Shown here piece after piece: positions 11,726 to 22,299 of a stretch of DNA of 64,000 bases. Position 1 is the first letter of the stretch; each line of letters opens with the position of its first letter. Location of the stretch: assembly GCA_031769625.1 (NCBI GenBank), contig JAUIMM010000535.1, forward strand, positions 558,001 to 622,000, written 5' to 3'. The notes beneath the pieces were generated by a model. It did not search any database. It worked only from the letters and a program-made list of their open reading frames with translations, and had not been told where the DNA came from. Origin of the DNA: Taudactylus pleione. Its lineage: Eukaryota > Chordata > Amphibia > Anura > Myobatrachidae. A program made the position numbers and the translations under genes.

Positions 11726-11929
11726 TACCACACCATAGAATGGCGGCACTCAGTTTCATTGCTGGAGCACTCCAGCATTGAAACGTCGATTTAGACTACT
11801 TTCTAGTGTGTGTTGTCTTCATTGCAAATCCCTGAGTGCCACCGTTCTATGGTGTGATGCAGTGACTCTGTGTCAATAGCGGAGGACAATGGGGTAAGCT
11901 GGCTTTTTATGAATGAGTGCTGGATTTTC
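11346..11929. repeat. GT/TA microsatellite and a hairpin MITE
   Basis: (GT)n then (TA)n occupies 11,658-11,725. Bases 11,727-11,860 form an inverted repeat whose outer ends are CACACCATAGAATGGCGGCA and its partner TGCCACCGTTCTATGGTGTG. A central GCTGGAGCACTCCAGC hairpin is followed by GAAACGTCG. The remainder of the interval has nothing recognisable. Confidence 0.65.
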
Positions 11930-12560
11930 CTTCTTGATATATATTCGCTAGACTGGGGGCAAACCTGGTCCCCATCATAGTTCTGAGTATTTATAAGTAA
12001 AAAGTGTCATCAAATATGAAACATTTGTGGGTCGTTATAAAATGAATGGACCAAATGTAATATTCCTGTTTGTCTGTGATTACATCATTTTTCTATTCCT
12101 TTATGATGAGGTATATTAGTATGTAAAGCTAAAACATCACATGTCAAAAATAATAATTTGATCTCCAAGTTACTGTCTGTGGCATGTTAAGAAAGTCTTC
12201 AGTGTCTTTGATGTGCAATTTAAGAGACATGGCATGCATTTGCAAAAAGTGATCAACATAAAATTAAAGATTAGATGTAAGTGATCCTATACCTGAAATC
12301 ACAGGACACCCTGGTGGGGGATGAAGTGCTTTGTGGATTTTTGGCAGATATTAGTAAGTGGAAGTGATGGGATATTGTGGCAGCCAGAATTGGTATGTTT
12401 GTATATAGCTCCTTGTTCCAAGGCAAAATCTAATATTATAATATTAGCTCTCCCTGACATGCCATGGTGGGATTCAATAACTGATAAAAATTGGAATCTG
12501 ACAAATCTCTGTGGGCTACTACTGAAACATGTAATCATCGAGATTAAGTATTAGAAGCCC
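11930..12560 (-). pseudogene. Penelope-like element: reverse transcriptase relic B
   Basis: Minus-strand translation across frames shows LPKIHK (12,331-12,348), then a PPGCPVISGIGSLTSN stretch, YVDHFLQ, HIKDTEDFLN, and the palm sequence DVLALHTNIPHHKGIE (12,091-12,138). A MGTRFAPSLANIY block follows (11,939-11,979). These are the ordered RT motifs of PLEs. The catalytic YxDD box, expected just beyond 11,930, was not found. Stops and frameshifts break the frame. It shares orientation with relic A but is a different copy, since the motifs overlap. Confidence 0.8.
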
Positions 12561-13200
12561 ATGAGGTTTAACGATTATGTTTTTTTCTGATTAAATTTTT
12601 TTAGAGTTTTTCTTTCTTAGGGCAACAAAAGTTGTTTAAAATTGATTTGTTTTAGCTATTCTCACACAATTTCTAAATTCTTCCAATGTAATTTGTAGAA
12701 TAGGTCAATATAGGAGCTCTTAAAATTAAGAGGATAGAAATGTGATTTTAATTTAAATTCAAATGTTTTTATTGACATCAAAAAGGTGTATTTGGACACT
12801 ATCAGCATCCAAGTACTCATTTTCATTCAAAAGCTATATTAGCTCATCTTTTGCCAGTTCATTATTGCTATCAAGAATGATGGTTTGACCTTCAATATAA
12901 TTCCTGTTTTATTTTTTTAAGAGTAAAATATTGAAAAAGAATCTGAAAATTTGAGGAAAAAGTGCAAAGCATGGGAATTGCACGAGACATCCTGTCACAT
13001 TTGACTTAGTGAAATTCCCTACAGAGGGAATGGAAGCTGAGGTCCCTGGTGAGACCTGTCCAAAAGGCATGGAGTCTAACCAGCTGGGAGGTGTTCTCCA
13101 AGTGGGATATGGGTTTAAACTGCACCCAGCAGGCAGGTTGCAGCCATTTGACCAGGTGTCTGATACCGTGGGAATAGAGACAATATAACAGTAGCCCAAG
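12561..13200. other. No gene seen; possibly upstream part of PLE relic B
   Basis: The sequence is AT-rich with no motif I can assign. The first few hundred bases could be further 5' PLE sequence too decayed to read. Confidence 0.4.
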
Positions 13201-13204
13201 AGAT

Positions 13205-13470
13205 ATACTTCTAAAAAGAAGTGCCTTTGCACAGGAAATTGGTACTTGTACTGGTATGTAGGCAAGAGTTTTGGCGCATTGTTGTGCCAAGGAATGGCAC
13301 TTGTAACTGTACACAGGAAATGGGTACTTGACGCAATGTTGTACCAGGAGGTGGCAGTTGTATCACACACAGGCGAGATGTTTGGACACACTGTCCCACA
13401 AGGAGTTGGCACTTGTATCGCACACAGGCAAGATGTACAGAAGCATTTTGAACAAGGAGTTGGCACTTGA
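13205..13470. repeat. Minisatellite, four to five units of about 60 bp
   Basis: Each unit has a form of AAGGAGTTGGCACTTGTA, then TCGCACACAGGCAAGATG and a TTTTG block. It makes long open frames on both strands, which I treat as an effect of the repeat and not as genes. Confidence 0.8.
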
Positions 13471-13542
13471 GACTCAAAGAAATCACGTAGGAAACCTGGA
13501 ATGAGGTAACAGTAAAGTCATAGCTGGGCCATCAGAGACTAT

Positions 13543-14084
13543 GGGCCTCATTCAGAGGCGGTTGGAAGATGCAAGCGGTCGCTCAGAAACTGGGCGGCCG
13601 CTTGCATCCTGACCGGCCGCCTCTGTTTCGGTCATTAGGCTGTGGGTTAACACCCACAGCTCTAACGACCGCTAGGGTGATGGTCGCGATGGTCATTGAC
13701 CATCGCGACCATCGGGGCTTACAACGAGACCCTAGGGTAGGGTCTCACTTGGCGTAAGCCCCGGAGAGCTTCCGGCTCTGTTAGAGCCGGAAGCTCTCCA
13801 CCGACATCACTAGTGATGTCAGTGGGGCCTCCCCCAAACGGCAGGCGTTCCCATGGGAACGCCTCCGTTTGGGCTGCCACCCCCCCCGGCCTGCCTTCCA
13901 AACGGGGCGAGCTGTCAATCAACATCGACAGCTCGCCCCCTTTGCAAAGAGACCCGCTACGACCAGCACTGTCGGTCGTAGCGGGTCTCACGCATGCGCA
14001 CGAAGGAGCCGGCTCCCTCGCGCGCATGCGCACTAGACAAACGTTGAGGCGGTCGTAGACCGTATGGCCGCCTCTGAATTTGTC
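13543..14084. mobile_element. Harbinger-type MITE built of adjacent hairpins
   Basis: The left end GGGCCTCATTCAGAGGCGG pairs with CCGCCTCTGAAT at the right, where the last bases of the end are lost. Between them are about eleven consecutive near-perfect hairpins, each with a different stem, for example GATGGTCGCGATGGTC with its partner, GAGAGCTTCCGGCTC with its partner, and GACCCGCTACGACC with its partner. It is GC- and CpG-rich against AT-rich surroundings. It is related in ends and layout, not in most stem sequences, to the 549-bp family. Confidence 0.8.
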
Positions 14085-14606
14085 AACATTCTAACATCAA
14101 CATTTATTTCTGTCTACATAATGAATGTTAACATGGTCAGCATTGGCATTATGACCATGTTGACATTCTCATGTCAACATGATCAATGTCGACATTATGA
14201 CTGTAGACATATGATACCCAAATCCCTTTATTTGTGTTATGCTTACAACAGTACCAAGCTCACTCAATTCAAGAATATGCAGAATTATCATTAAAAAAAA
14301 AATCCTTGTGCCTGAACAGAAACATAAACACACATTCAAGTTAGTAACATCAATTAAATTATGTATTGTCTAGACAGTGTAAAACAAATATTATCATGCT
14401 CTATAAAATTACAATTAGTAAACTAAAAAAATAACAGTGCTATACACTAAAGCATCTGTATACCAACATGTCTCAGTTGATATTAATTTTAAAACCTCAT
14501 AAGTCCCATTCCCTGAAAACATTGATACAGTACATCTTACTTCTTTACAGCAGGTGTTCCGAACAAATGAAAAAATGTACCAGGTACAGTACATGGGGAG
14601 AACATT
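14085..14606. other. No gene seen; short palindromic repeats
   Basis: Bases 14,085-14,215 repeat variants of TGTTGACAT, GTCAACATG and GTCGACATTATGAC in both orientations. The remainder is plain AT-rich sequence. Confidence 0.6.
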
Positions 14607-15155
14607 GGGCCTGATTCAGACCCACTCGCGAGCGGCTGTCCGCTCGCAAGTGGGTCGATGTTCTGGACTGAGCATGCGCACGACAGAGGGAGCTCCGTCG
14701 TGCGCATGCGCCAGACGCGACGAGCGAAGGAAAGTGCTTCGCTCGTTGTGTCTGATCAAAGGGGGCATGCTGTCGATGTTGATTGACAGCACGCCCCCTT
14801 TGGTAGGCATGCCGGGGGCGTGCCTCCCTGACGGGGGCGTTCCCATGGGAACGCCTCCCGTCAGAAGCCGGCCCACTGACATCACTAGTGATGTCAGTGG
14901 GAGTGATTTTGGCTCTGATAGAGCCAAAATCACTCCGGAGCTTGCGGTTGAAAACCTCAACCGCAGGCTCCGGCTCGCAGTTTCGATGGTCGCGATGGTC
15001 ACGACCATCGCGGCCATCAAAATGCACGCTCGTATAGCCTGTGGGTGGTGACCCACAGCTATACGAGCGTCCAGGAGGACGCTCCTTTTTCATGGAGGCC
15101 GGTCCTCATTCAGAGCGTGCGCTCTGCTCAGAGCGTACGGCTCTGAATGAGGGCC
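14607..15155. mobile_element. Harbinger-type hairpin-chain MITE, 549-bp family, copy 1
   Basis: The ends GGGCCTGATTCAGAC and GAATGAGGGCC are flanked by ATT on both sides (14,604-14,606; 15,156-15,158), a 3-bp target duplication. The interior is about a dozen adjacent hairpins with unrelated stems, such as CCCACTCGCGAGCGG, CTGACGGGGGCGTTCCC, CACTGACATCACTAG and CGCTCGTATAGCCTGTGGG with their partners. The same 549-bp element is at 45,760-46,308, and in reverse at 31,539-32,088. Confidence 0.9.
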
Positions 15156-15769
15156 ATTGTCTTTAACTTCCAGAATAACCATGGATACGTTTTGCTGAAT
15201 TAAAAGCTACTTGAATGTGATACCTTATCAAACTCTGCAAAACAAATTTCAGCATGAATTCCTCATCAAACAAAACAATAAAAAAAATTGTATTTATTAT
15301 AATAAATGAATGTAAAACTAATGTATCTTATATTGATATAATCACAATACTGTAGGTGTCAGCTGGAATGTGAAAGTGACTGTTAGGCTACACAGAGGAC
15401 CTCATTCAGAGTCGGGCGTTGCAGCCGCACGGTCGTACGCATACGATGTTTTTCTTTCTGCGCCTGCGCACAGCTAGCAGTGCGCATGTGCGTACGAGCT
15501 CTACCGATCAAAAATACTGTCGGTCGTAGGGCTTCCGACACGGAAGTGGATTGCTAAAGTTGATTAGAACCAACAAACAACAATCACTCAAGGAACAGAT
15601 GGTCAGTGGTTAAATCCTAAGATCATCCAGAACAAATGGTTATTTATTTATATTCTTATAATTGTATATTTGGTGCTGATTTGATCTGAAAACATCTTAA
15701 AACAAACATATCAGGATGTCTAGGTAATGAATACCATTATACCAAGAACTTTCAGCAGTCATTGCTATA

Positions 15770-15835
15770 GAGTAGTGGTTAGGTCACTTGCTTAAGGAGC
15801 AGATGGTCAGGAGTTAAATCCCAGGATCACACAAT
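15770..15835 (+). repeat. tRNA-like SINE segment, degenerate
   Basis: TAGTGGTTAGGTCACTTG followed about 30 bp later by GAGTTAAATCCCAGGATCA resembles pol III A and B boxes (GGTTCRANNCC) of a tRNA-derived SINE. A poorer copy sits at 15,580-15,632. No cloverleaf could be folded by eye, so this is not called as a tRNA gene. Confidence 0.4.
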
Positions 15836-16227
15836 AATAATAATAATAGTAACAAAATTATTTATTGCCTTATATACTGAAAATGTGTATTTATGTTTTA
15901 TATATTTTATGTATTTATTCATTTATTATTTGTTTTGGTGTAAACAACATATTGAAGTGTATTTGTAGGGACTCGATCAAATTGTTCTATGGATGTGTAT
16001 CTTTTGGTGAAAATTATAATGTGCATAAGCACTCGTTCATATGAATGTTACTATTTTGATGTAAGCTGCTACAAGCTTGCTTGTGTATATATAGTTAGAT
16101 CTAAGCATTGAAACAATTGCTAAGCACAAAATAGGTGTGGAAGAAACACAGCTGATACCACACACCTGAAAAAGACTTACTGAATTGAATGACCAATTAG
16201 ATGTAAGTTCAACCACTTTAAAAGGAT

Positions 16228-16306
16228 GGCTGGTGGAGGGGATCAACACCTTTGAGAAAGCCCCCGCTGCATATAGGGGCGAAACGCGTCAGGGGGATCC
16301 CCAGCC
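16228..16306 (+). repeat. Hammerhead-ribozyme-like fold in the insertion
   Basis: GGGGATC (16,238-16,244) can pair with GATCCCC (16,296-16,302), extended by GGCTGG and CCAGCC, as stem I. A CCCC/GGGG stem follows, then CGAAACGCGTC, which fits the GAAAC box and a GUC cleavage triplet. The CUGANGA box is poor (TTTGAGAAAG). It may be a decayed PLE-type ribozyme. Confidence 0.4.
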
Positions 16307-17705
16307 ACATCATTGTAGTCCAGGACATCCAGCAGCAATTGACCCGATCACCCAGGACGCTGGTGTGCCAATCACGTGATAACGCCACTGCTACAGTGTA
16401 TCTATACAGCGCGTCCGCTGCTACTTTGCAAGACATCTCCTCAGTGGAAGGCAGGCTGTCGCTGACACTGGATCCAAGGCTTTTTTTCAGCCGGAGCTCA
16501 TACAGGAAGCCCTGTGGCTATTGAGCACACCAGCGGGGTGAGCATTAACTTTAGCTGCTGTTTAGAACTGGCCAGATCACGAACTGAATATCCATATGGG
16601 ACATTTGCAGATTTCTACCCTTATGCACATATGAGGATAATTTATTACTTATTTCAATAGCAGGACAAATCCTCATTTATATTGCCTTATATGCCTAAGC
16701 ACGGATGGCAGCAGGACATTTCAATTAAGGGATAGTGGTATTCAATATATTGAGATAATACCATTATTAATATATAAGGTGCTTTGTACGAGAGTTACTT
16801 TAAGCAATTGCTATCAATTTTTATGCTATCTTAGTATGTATGTTATTAGATGTACTATGTGATATATGTTCAAATTTTTCTATTTACTATGTGTATGATT
16901 AAATATATTTTGTTTTATTGATCGAGTCCTGAACAATTTCTGCACAAGCAATGGTTCCTGTGATTTATCTGCCAATTCACATCTTTATGGTTATTAGCGC
17001 AGAGGTTTTATATATATATATATATATATATATTTCTATTTCTTTTCCTGTTTTGCTAAAGTTGATTGACAGGAAAGACCGTTTGTGGGAGTATATGGGG
17101 GTGGTGGTCTGGAAACGGAGGCGTTCTTCAGCGTTTCCAGGCATTTTAGGGGAGTGCATAAATTACCTGCTTCGTACGACCAAGAATTGCGGATGCATGC
17201 AAACGTCACTCTACGAACAGGATGATCGTCCAGGCTAAGGTAGGCAAGAAGCGTCCGTAAGCCACAACAGTACAATCGTTAATCTGATGTTACCTGTGAT
17301 GTTTCGATTTGGAACCACACAAACCAAGCAGCTAAGATTGCTGCATTGTAACTATTAACACTGCTAATTACCATGTAACTCATTTCACTTGCGTGTGCAT
17401 TAGGGAATTCATAACACAAATGTTTCTTTGTGCTTTTTAAACAGTTTTTGGATAAAACAGTTTATAAAACATCTAGCATTGCGTTTTGTGTAGCAGCCTT
17501 TTCAGATACCACACTTTTTAAACCTTGTATACATTGATATAGTTAAAGATAGACATTTTTGTTACATTTGCAAATAATTTTTTTTTTTTTAAATAAAAAA
17601 AATATATATATTTTTAGAACAAAAAAAAAGAGCTTGAGACATTGGTGACAAGAAATATGGGGACTGGACAACAGGTGAGGGAGGAGATATCCAGGGCTAC
17701 ATGCG

Positions 17706-18940
17706 TCATTTGGGCCAGCTCGGAGGAAGAGGTAAGCTACGGACAGCCAACTGGCGTGTAACACACCGACTGGCCTGGCCAGAGGTAGATGGGATTTCCT
17801 CTGGCCTAGGCATAGGGCTCCCCATACTTGCGGGGGTGGCTGTTGGGCTGCCAGAGGTGGTGGTCCTGGGAGGAAGGGAGTCTCTCTCCATCATGGCAGG
17901 TGGGTTGGCCTGCTCCTGGGTATTGGCCAAACGATCTAGGGCCCCAGCAATGGTCTCCAGGGCCACTGCCACCCTCACCAGTGTGGTCTCCATACTCAGA
18001 AGAACAAATGTGTTCTCCTGAGTTTGGGAGACCAATCTGGTGAGTAGAGGCACTGCTCGGTCTGATGGTTGCCCTGGAGTAGACTCCACAGGGTCCCCAG
18101 ATGGAGTACTTGGATCCTCCCCTGCAGAGTCTCCATCTGTGCTGGACCCAGACCTGACCTCAGGAGCAGGCACTACCTCCTCTGAGTCTGGAATATAAAA
18201 AAAAATTGTTATTTGTTTTGCCCAAAAAAAAAAAAAGACGTTTGAGCTTTATACTTTTTGTCAAACAAAATAAAATTACCTTCTTCCACATGTGGAGCGT
18301 TGAAGTTGGCCATGTCAGTGTCCATAGTGGACACGCCGACTATCTCCTCTTCCGTCACACATACCTTGTCAAGGCCAGCTCCTCAGGGATGGGACCACCA
18401 CCTGTCCCCGCAGCATGGTCCACCCTACTCCGTAGCTTCCTCTTCAGTTGGTACTTGAAATCCATCCAGCTGTCAATGTTATTTTGGAAATTTTAAGTGT
18501 TACTTTATTTAAATAAGATCAAGCTTTGGACTTCAGTACACTCTCAATATCATTTTCTTACCGTTTTTTAACGACTTTCTGTGTTCTGTAAGTTGTCCCC
18601 ACAGCATTAACAGCCCTGGATATCTCGTCCCAAATCCTGTCTTTGGCTCCAGCCCCCATATTTCTGGGTGCATTGAGTAGGTTCTCCATTGTCATGGTCA
18701 CCAATGTCTCAAGCTCGATCCATGAAAACGGAGGGTTTCTTGGCCTTGGCCTGCTTGGGCCCACCTCCTCCTCCTCTACTGGTGGACTTTGATTCCCAGC
18801 ACCTACAACAATTTTTAAAATAGTAAAAAATTTTAACATTTTTTAAGTGAAATATGACCAGTTCTTGTGTTGTGCAAAAAATGTGATTTGCACTTACCTA
18901 GCTCAGTTGGCCTCTGCTCACCATGCTCCTTGCTTGACAT
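17706..18940 (-). pseudogene. Harbinger Myb/SANT-like protein A, four exons, frameshifted
   Basis: Proposed exons on the minus strand are 18,940-18,898 (MSSKEHGEQRPTEL), 18,802-18,562, 18,469-18,280 and 18,187-17,706. All have GT donors (GTAAGTG, GTAAGAA, GTAATTT) and AG acceptors that keep phase. Exon 2 begins the trihelix domain (FSWIELETLVTMTMENLL; RIWDEISRAVNAVG). Exon 3 completes it (RWMDFKYQLKRKLRSRVDH). Exon 4 encodes a Ser/Pro-rich region and a helical stretch (LLSMETTLVRVAVALETIAG). A one-base shift near 18,350-18,375 separates LALTR from the EEEIVGV segment. In this superfamily the Myb partner carries the transposase to the nucleus and the element ends. The start is shared by no other in-frame ATG. 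Confidence 0.8.
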
Positions 18941-20479
18941 TCTGGTAACCTGTGAGAGAGCATGAAGAATACTGCTTGTGCAGACTTTTTTAAATAGATG
19001 TGATCGCATCCCTGGATTGGTTACCCATGCATCCTTATTTCCCTAACTACAAATACACACCTTTCCTGCATTCCGTAATTACTGCGTGGGTTGTGCTAGA
19101 TGTGAGCGCATCCCTGGATTGGTTACCCGTGCATCCTTATTTCCCTAACTACAAATGCACACCTTTCCTGCATTCCGTAATTACTGCGTGGGTTGTGCTA
19201 GATGTGAGCGCATCCCTGGATTGGTTACCTGTGCATCCTTATTTCCCTAACTAGAAATGCACACCTTTCCTGCATGTTTCAATAATTGGGGTTTGGTTTC
19301 TTTATTTAAGGCAATGCCAAATGTTTCCTTACTTGTGGGTTGTAGTTGGAGTGTTTGGTGGTGCAGGAGGTGTTTGATAGTACTTAAATTGTTTGAAGTT
19401 GTTTGAGAGGTGCTTGTGTGTGTTGTTTGTCAGGTGCTTGTGTGTGTTGTTTGTGAGGTGCTTGTGTGTGTGTTGTTGGTGAGGTGCTTGTGTGTGTTGT
19501 TTGAGAGGTGCATGTGAGTTTTTTGGGGTAGTTTTGTTTTGTGTTCCTTTCTTTTTGGTTGGGTTTTTTTTTTGTTTAAATTTTTTTTTGTTATTTTTTT
19601 TGTGTTCCTTTATTTTTGTTGGGTTTTTGTGTGTTCCTTTATTTTTAGTGGTTGTTTTTTGTGTTACTTTATTTTGGGTGGGGTTTTTTTTGGTTACTTT
19701 CTTTTGGGTGGTGGATTTTTGTTTTTTCATTTGTTTTGGTGGTGGTGGTTTTAGTGTTCCTTTTATTTAGTTTTTTTTAATTTTTGAGTTTTTTTTTTGG
19801 TGGTGGTTTTTGTTTGTCAAATTTGATTGGTTCGGACTTTTAACAAACCCCGTTAATTGTTGTGCTTGAGCCGGATACTTTTTCGGTTTGGGTGGCCGGG
19901 CTTTGTCTTCTTCAAAAATCCAACGTTATTCGAATAATCAAGTAAGTGTGCCAGCCTACTGCATTTTTTTTTTTTTTTTCGATCAAGAATCCTAAAAAAC
20001 GTACATTTTTTTGTTACTAATTTTTTTTATCTATTTATTAAAGGTGGTTAACACTACATTTAGGACTTGAATCAGGTAAGTGTCTATTTATTCAAACCTA
20101 CACTTTTTTTTTTTTATTTATTTTTTTTATTTTAAATTTTTACTTTTAATATTGTTTATTGATCTATTTTTAAAATGTAAATTTGTACATTTAACAACAA
20201 TTCATATTGGCGAATTTAAAAAATAAGCATGGTTTTATCAATAATAGTAGTAATATTGGTTTGACCTCAAAAATCTAATAAATTTTTTTATTCCCTCTAA
20301 TTTTAAAAACGTACAACAAATACACATATAGTGATTTTCGAAGATGGCACTGCCCGAACCTGTAAGAATATGCACCATTATTATAAAGCTAAGTATTTTT
20401 GCACAAATAATCAAAAAACACTGTAGAACCAATTTAAAATATAAATTTAACTTTACAGAGCGATGTTGGACAGCTAATA
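18941..20479. other. Region between divergent Harbinger genes
   Basis: It separates Myb gene A (minus) from the transposase (plus), so it should hold both promoters. It contains 2.8 tandem copies of a 102-bp unit (18,996-19,275; GCATCCCTGGATTGGTTACC), then GT-rich low-complexity sequence (19,330-19,830) with about 30-bp units of GAGGTGCTTGTGTGTGTTGT and TTTTGTGTTCCTTT. T-rich runs follow, to about 20,150. No TATA box stands out from the AT-rich background. Confidence 0.7.
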
Positions 20480-21595
20480 ATGGCCATGTTGACCCCCACC
20501 AACCTTCCTCAGCCTCCTCCTGGGCATAGGCATAGGAGGCATGCAAGGGCTAAGATACATAGAACACGTGTCACCCTTTTTGGAATGCCTGATGATGTGG
20601 TTGTAACCACTTATCACCTGCCTCCAAATATTATCCTAGACACTCTTACAATAATAAAGAATGATCTAGAAAGTCAGATTAACATTCCTACAGCAATCTC
20701 ACCACTTACACAGTTGTTGGCGGTGTTACATTCCTGCACCTCAGGGTCCTTCCAAACCACTGTGGGGCTGGTGGGTGGCCTCTCCCAGCCCTCATTTTCA
20801 CGGATCCTGAGGCGTGTGCTAGATGCATTTTTCAATCATCTAGCACATTTTATTAGTATGCCTTTGGATACGGAAGCCCTTGATGTGGTAAAGCAGAAGT
20901 TTTTTGAAATTGCAGGCTTTCCACACATCATAGGGGTAGTGGATGGCACTCACACAGTACTTCAGCCCCCTGCATGCAGGGAACAAATATATAGGAACCA
21001 AAAACATTACCATTCCCTAAATGTAATGGTGCTATGTGATGCCTTCCTCCAGATCCTCTCCCTGAATGCCAAATTCCCAGGCTGCAGCCATGATGTCTAC
21101 GTGATCCAGCATTCAGGGATTTGGCCAAAATTAAGCACACTGCAAGCTGGTGACACGTGGATTCTTGGTAAGTAAGAATCCATTATGTATTTCTAGTAAT
21201 AGTGTAAACAGGTTCTCATGGTAAATGTATGTATCTTTTGTTGTCCCATTTCCATCAGGTGACAGTGGATATCCTTGCATGCCCTGGCTGCTGACTCCTT
21301 ATTTGACTCCCACATCAGGGCCCCAAACTCACTATAATGCCGTGTTTACTGCCACCAGGCAGGTGGTGGAACGCTGTATCAGTGTCTCCATCACTCTGGT
21401 GGTGCACTCATGTACTCGCTGGATATGGTTTCTCACATTGTGGTTCTGTGTGGGATTTTACACAACATTGCAATAAGGAGTTGAGTACCCATGCAGCCAG
21501 AGGAGGCCTTGCCAGAGGATGGCCCCCTGGAGGAAGGTGTTGTGATGCTGTCAGGGGGGGCAGACATGATGATGTTGTTTCACGTTTTTTTAGGT
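20480..21595 (+). pseudogene. PIF/Harbinger DDE transposase (HARBI1-like), two exons
   Basis: Exon 1 (20,480-21,167) starts MAMLTPTNLPQPPP and contains the helix-turn-helix region (SPLTQLLAVLHSC, GGLSQPSFSRILRRVLD). The first Asp lies in IIGVVDGTH and the second in FPGCSHDVYV. It ends in a GTAAGT donor. Exon 2 starts at 21,259 after TCCATCAG, in phase (ILG-DSGYPCMPWLL). The catalytic Glu lies in QVVERC at about 21,360-21,375. Directly after it, a deletion and frame change remove the usual GVLKxRF segment. The frame resumes as SGGALMYSLDMVSHIVVL, then LHNIAIRS, and meets a TGA where Gly-Val-Pro is expected. The enzyme class cuts and joins the element ends in the nucleus. Confidence 0.88.
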
Positions 21596-22299
21596 AGGCA
21601 TATTTACAATTTTATTTAAAAAAAACACTTTTTGCAAATGTATTTTAATGTGTACCTTTTTCTTTTGTTTTCTTTTCCTACCAACCAAATCACAACACTT
21701 TCCCAAACCTGCCAAAAAATAGAACCCATTGGTAATACCCTGTATGTTTTTGGACAACTAACACATTTTGCATGGATATCCCCCAACATGTTTAGTTAAT
21801 TAGCCTATTGTTATAGTAATTTGTATGTTTCCCATTCAAAAATCTGTTTGTTTTTACTATAGTTGTTTATGTTTGACTAAGCCAGATGTTTTATTTGCCC
21901 AAACCATGAGGACATTTGTTATGTGTGAATGTGTTATGAAATTATTTTTACCAGTAAAAGCCTGTTGGCAACATGTTTGTTATTTAATAAATGTTTTCAA
22001 TTAAATACAAATGTTGTTTTTTGTTTGTTTTCAAAAAATTTAAGCCACTTTGAGGTGAATAATGTATGCCAACCCATAATTAAAAAATATACAACATTAC
22101 TGCAAATGTTCTTAAGGTTTACTAATACATTTTTGAAGTTCTTACACTATGGAAAGGCACCCACCTTTGTTCTAAAAAAAATTACATGCAGAATTACACC
22201 CTTTAATGTGTGGCTAAAAAGAGGACAAATGTTTGAAATGCAAAAACTTTTTTATTTTTTTTGTGTCTGAAAAATGAAAAAATTATGAAAACAAAAAAA
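21596..22299. other. 3' side of transposase, no further gene seen
   Basis: The sequence is AT-rich between the convergent transposase (plus) and Myb gene B (minus). A further 3' exon of the transposase is possible, since a GTAGGCA donor-like site follows 21,593, but I could not identify one. Confidence 0.5.

Larger units (their letters stand above)
15566..17052 (+). mobile_element. Insertion inside Harbinger with 15-bp target duplication
   Basis: TTGCTAAAGTTGATT occurs at 15,551-15,565 and again, exact, at 17,053-17,067, bracketing 1487 bp that breaks the Harbinger end region. Duplications of this length are typical of target-primed retroelements and PLEs. The insert contains tRNA-like B-box segments near its start, a hammerhead-like segment at 16,228-16,306, and a (TA)n run near its end (about 17,010-17,033). 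It has no reverse transcriptase, so it would be non-autonomous. Its family is unknown to me. Confidence 0.7.

Noticed and set aside
12909..13486. Cys-rich open frames in three registers
   Set aside because: They arise from the 60-bp minisatellite. The Cys pattern repeats with the DNA unit.
14545..15093. Open frames of 146-190 residues that recur in all three 549-bp MITEs on both strands
   Set aside because: Sense and antisense frames are both open because the element is palindromic. The copies are recent, so shared frames do not show selection.
15770..15835. Functional tRNA gene
   Set aside because: Only B-box-like and partial A-box-like sequence. No acceptor stem or anticodon arm could be folded.
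19329..19730. 133-residue Lys/Thr/Asn-rich frame
   Set aside because: Low-complexity translation of GT-rich tandem units between two divergent genes. No domain.
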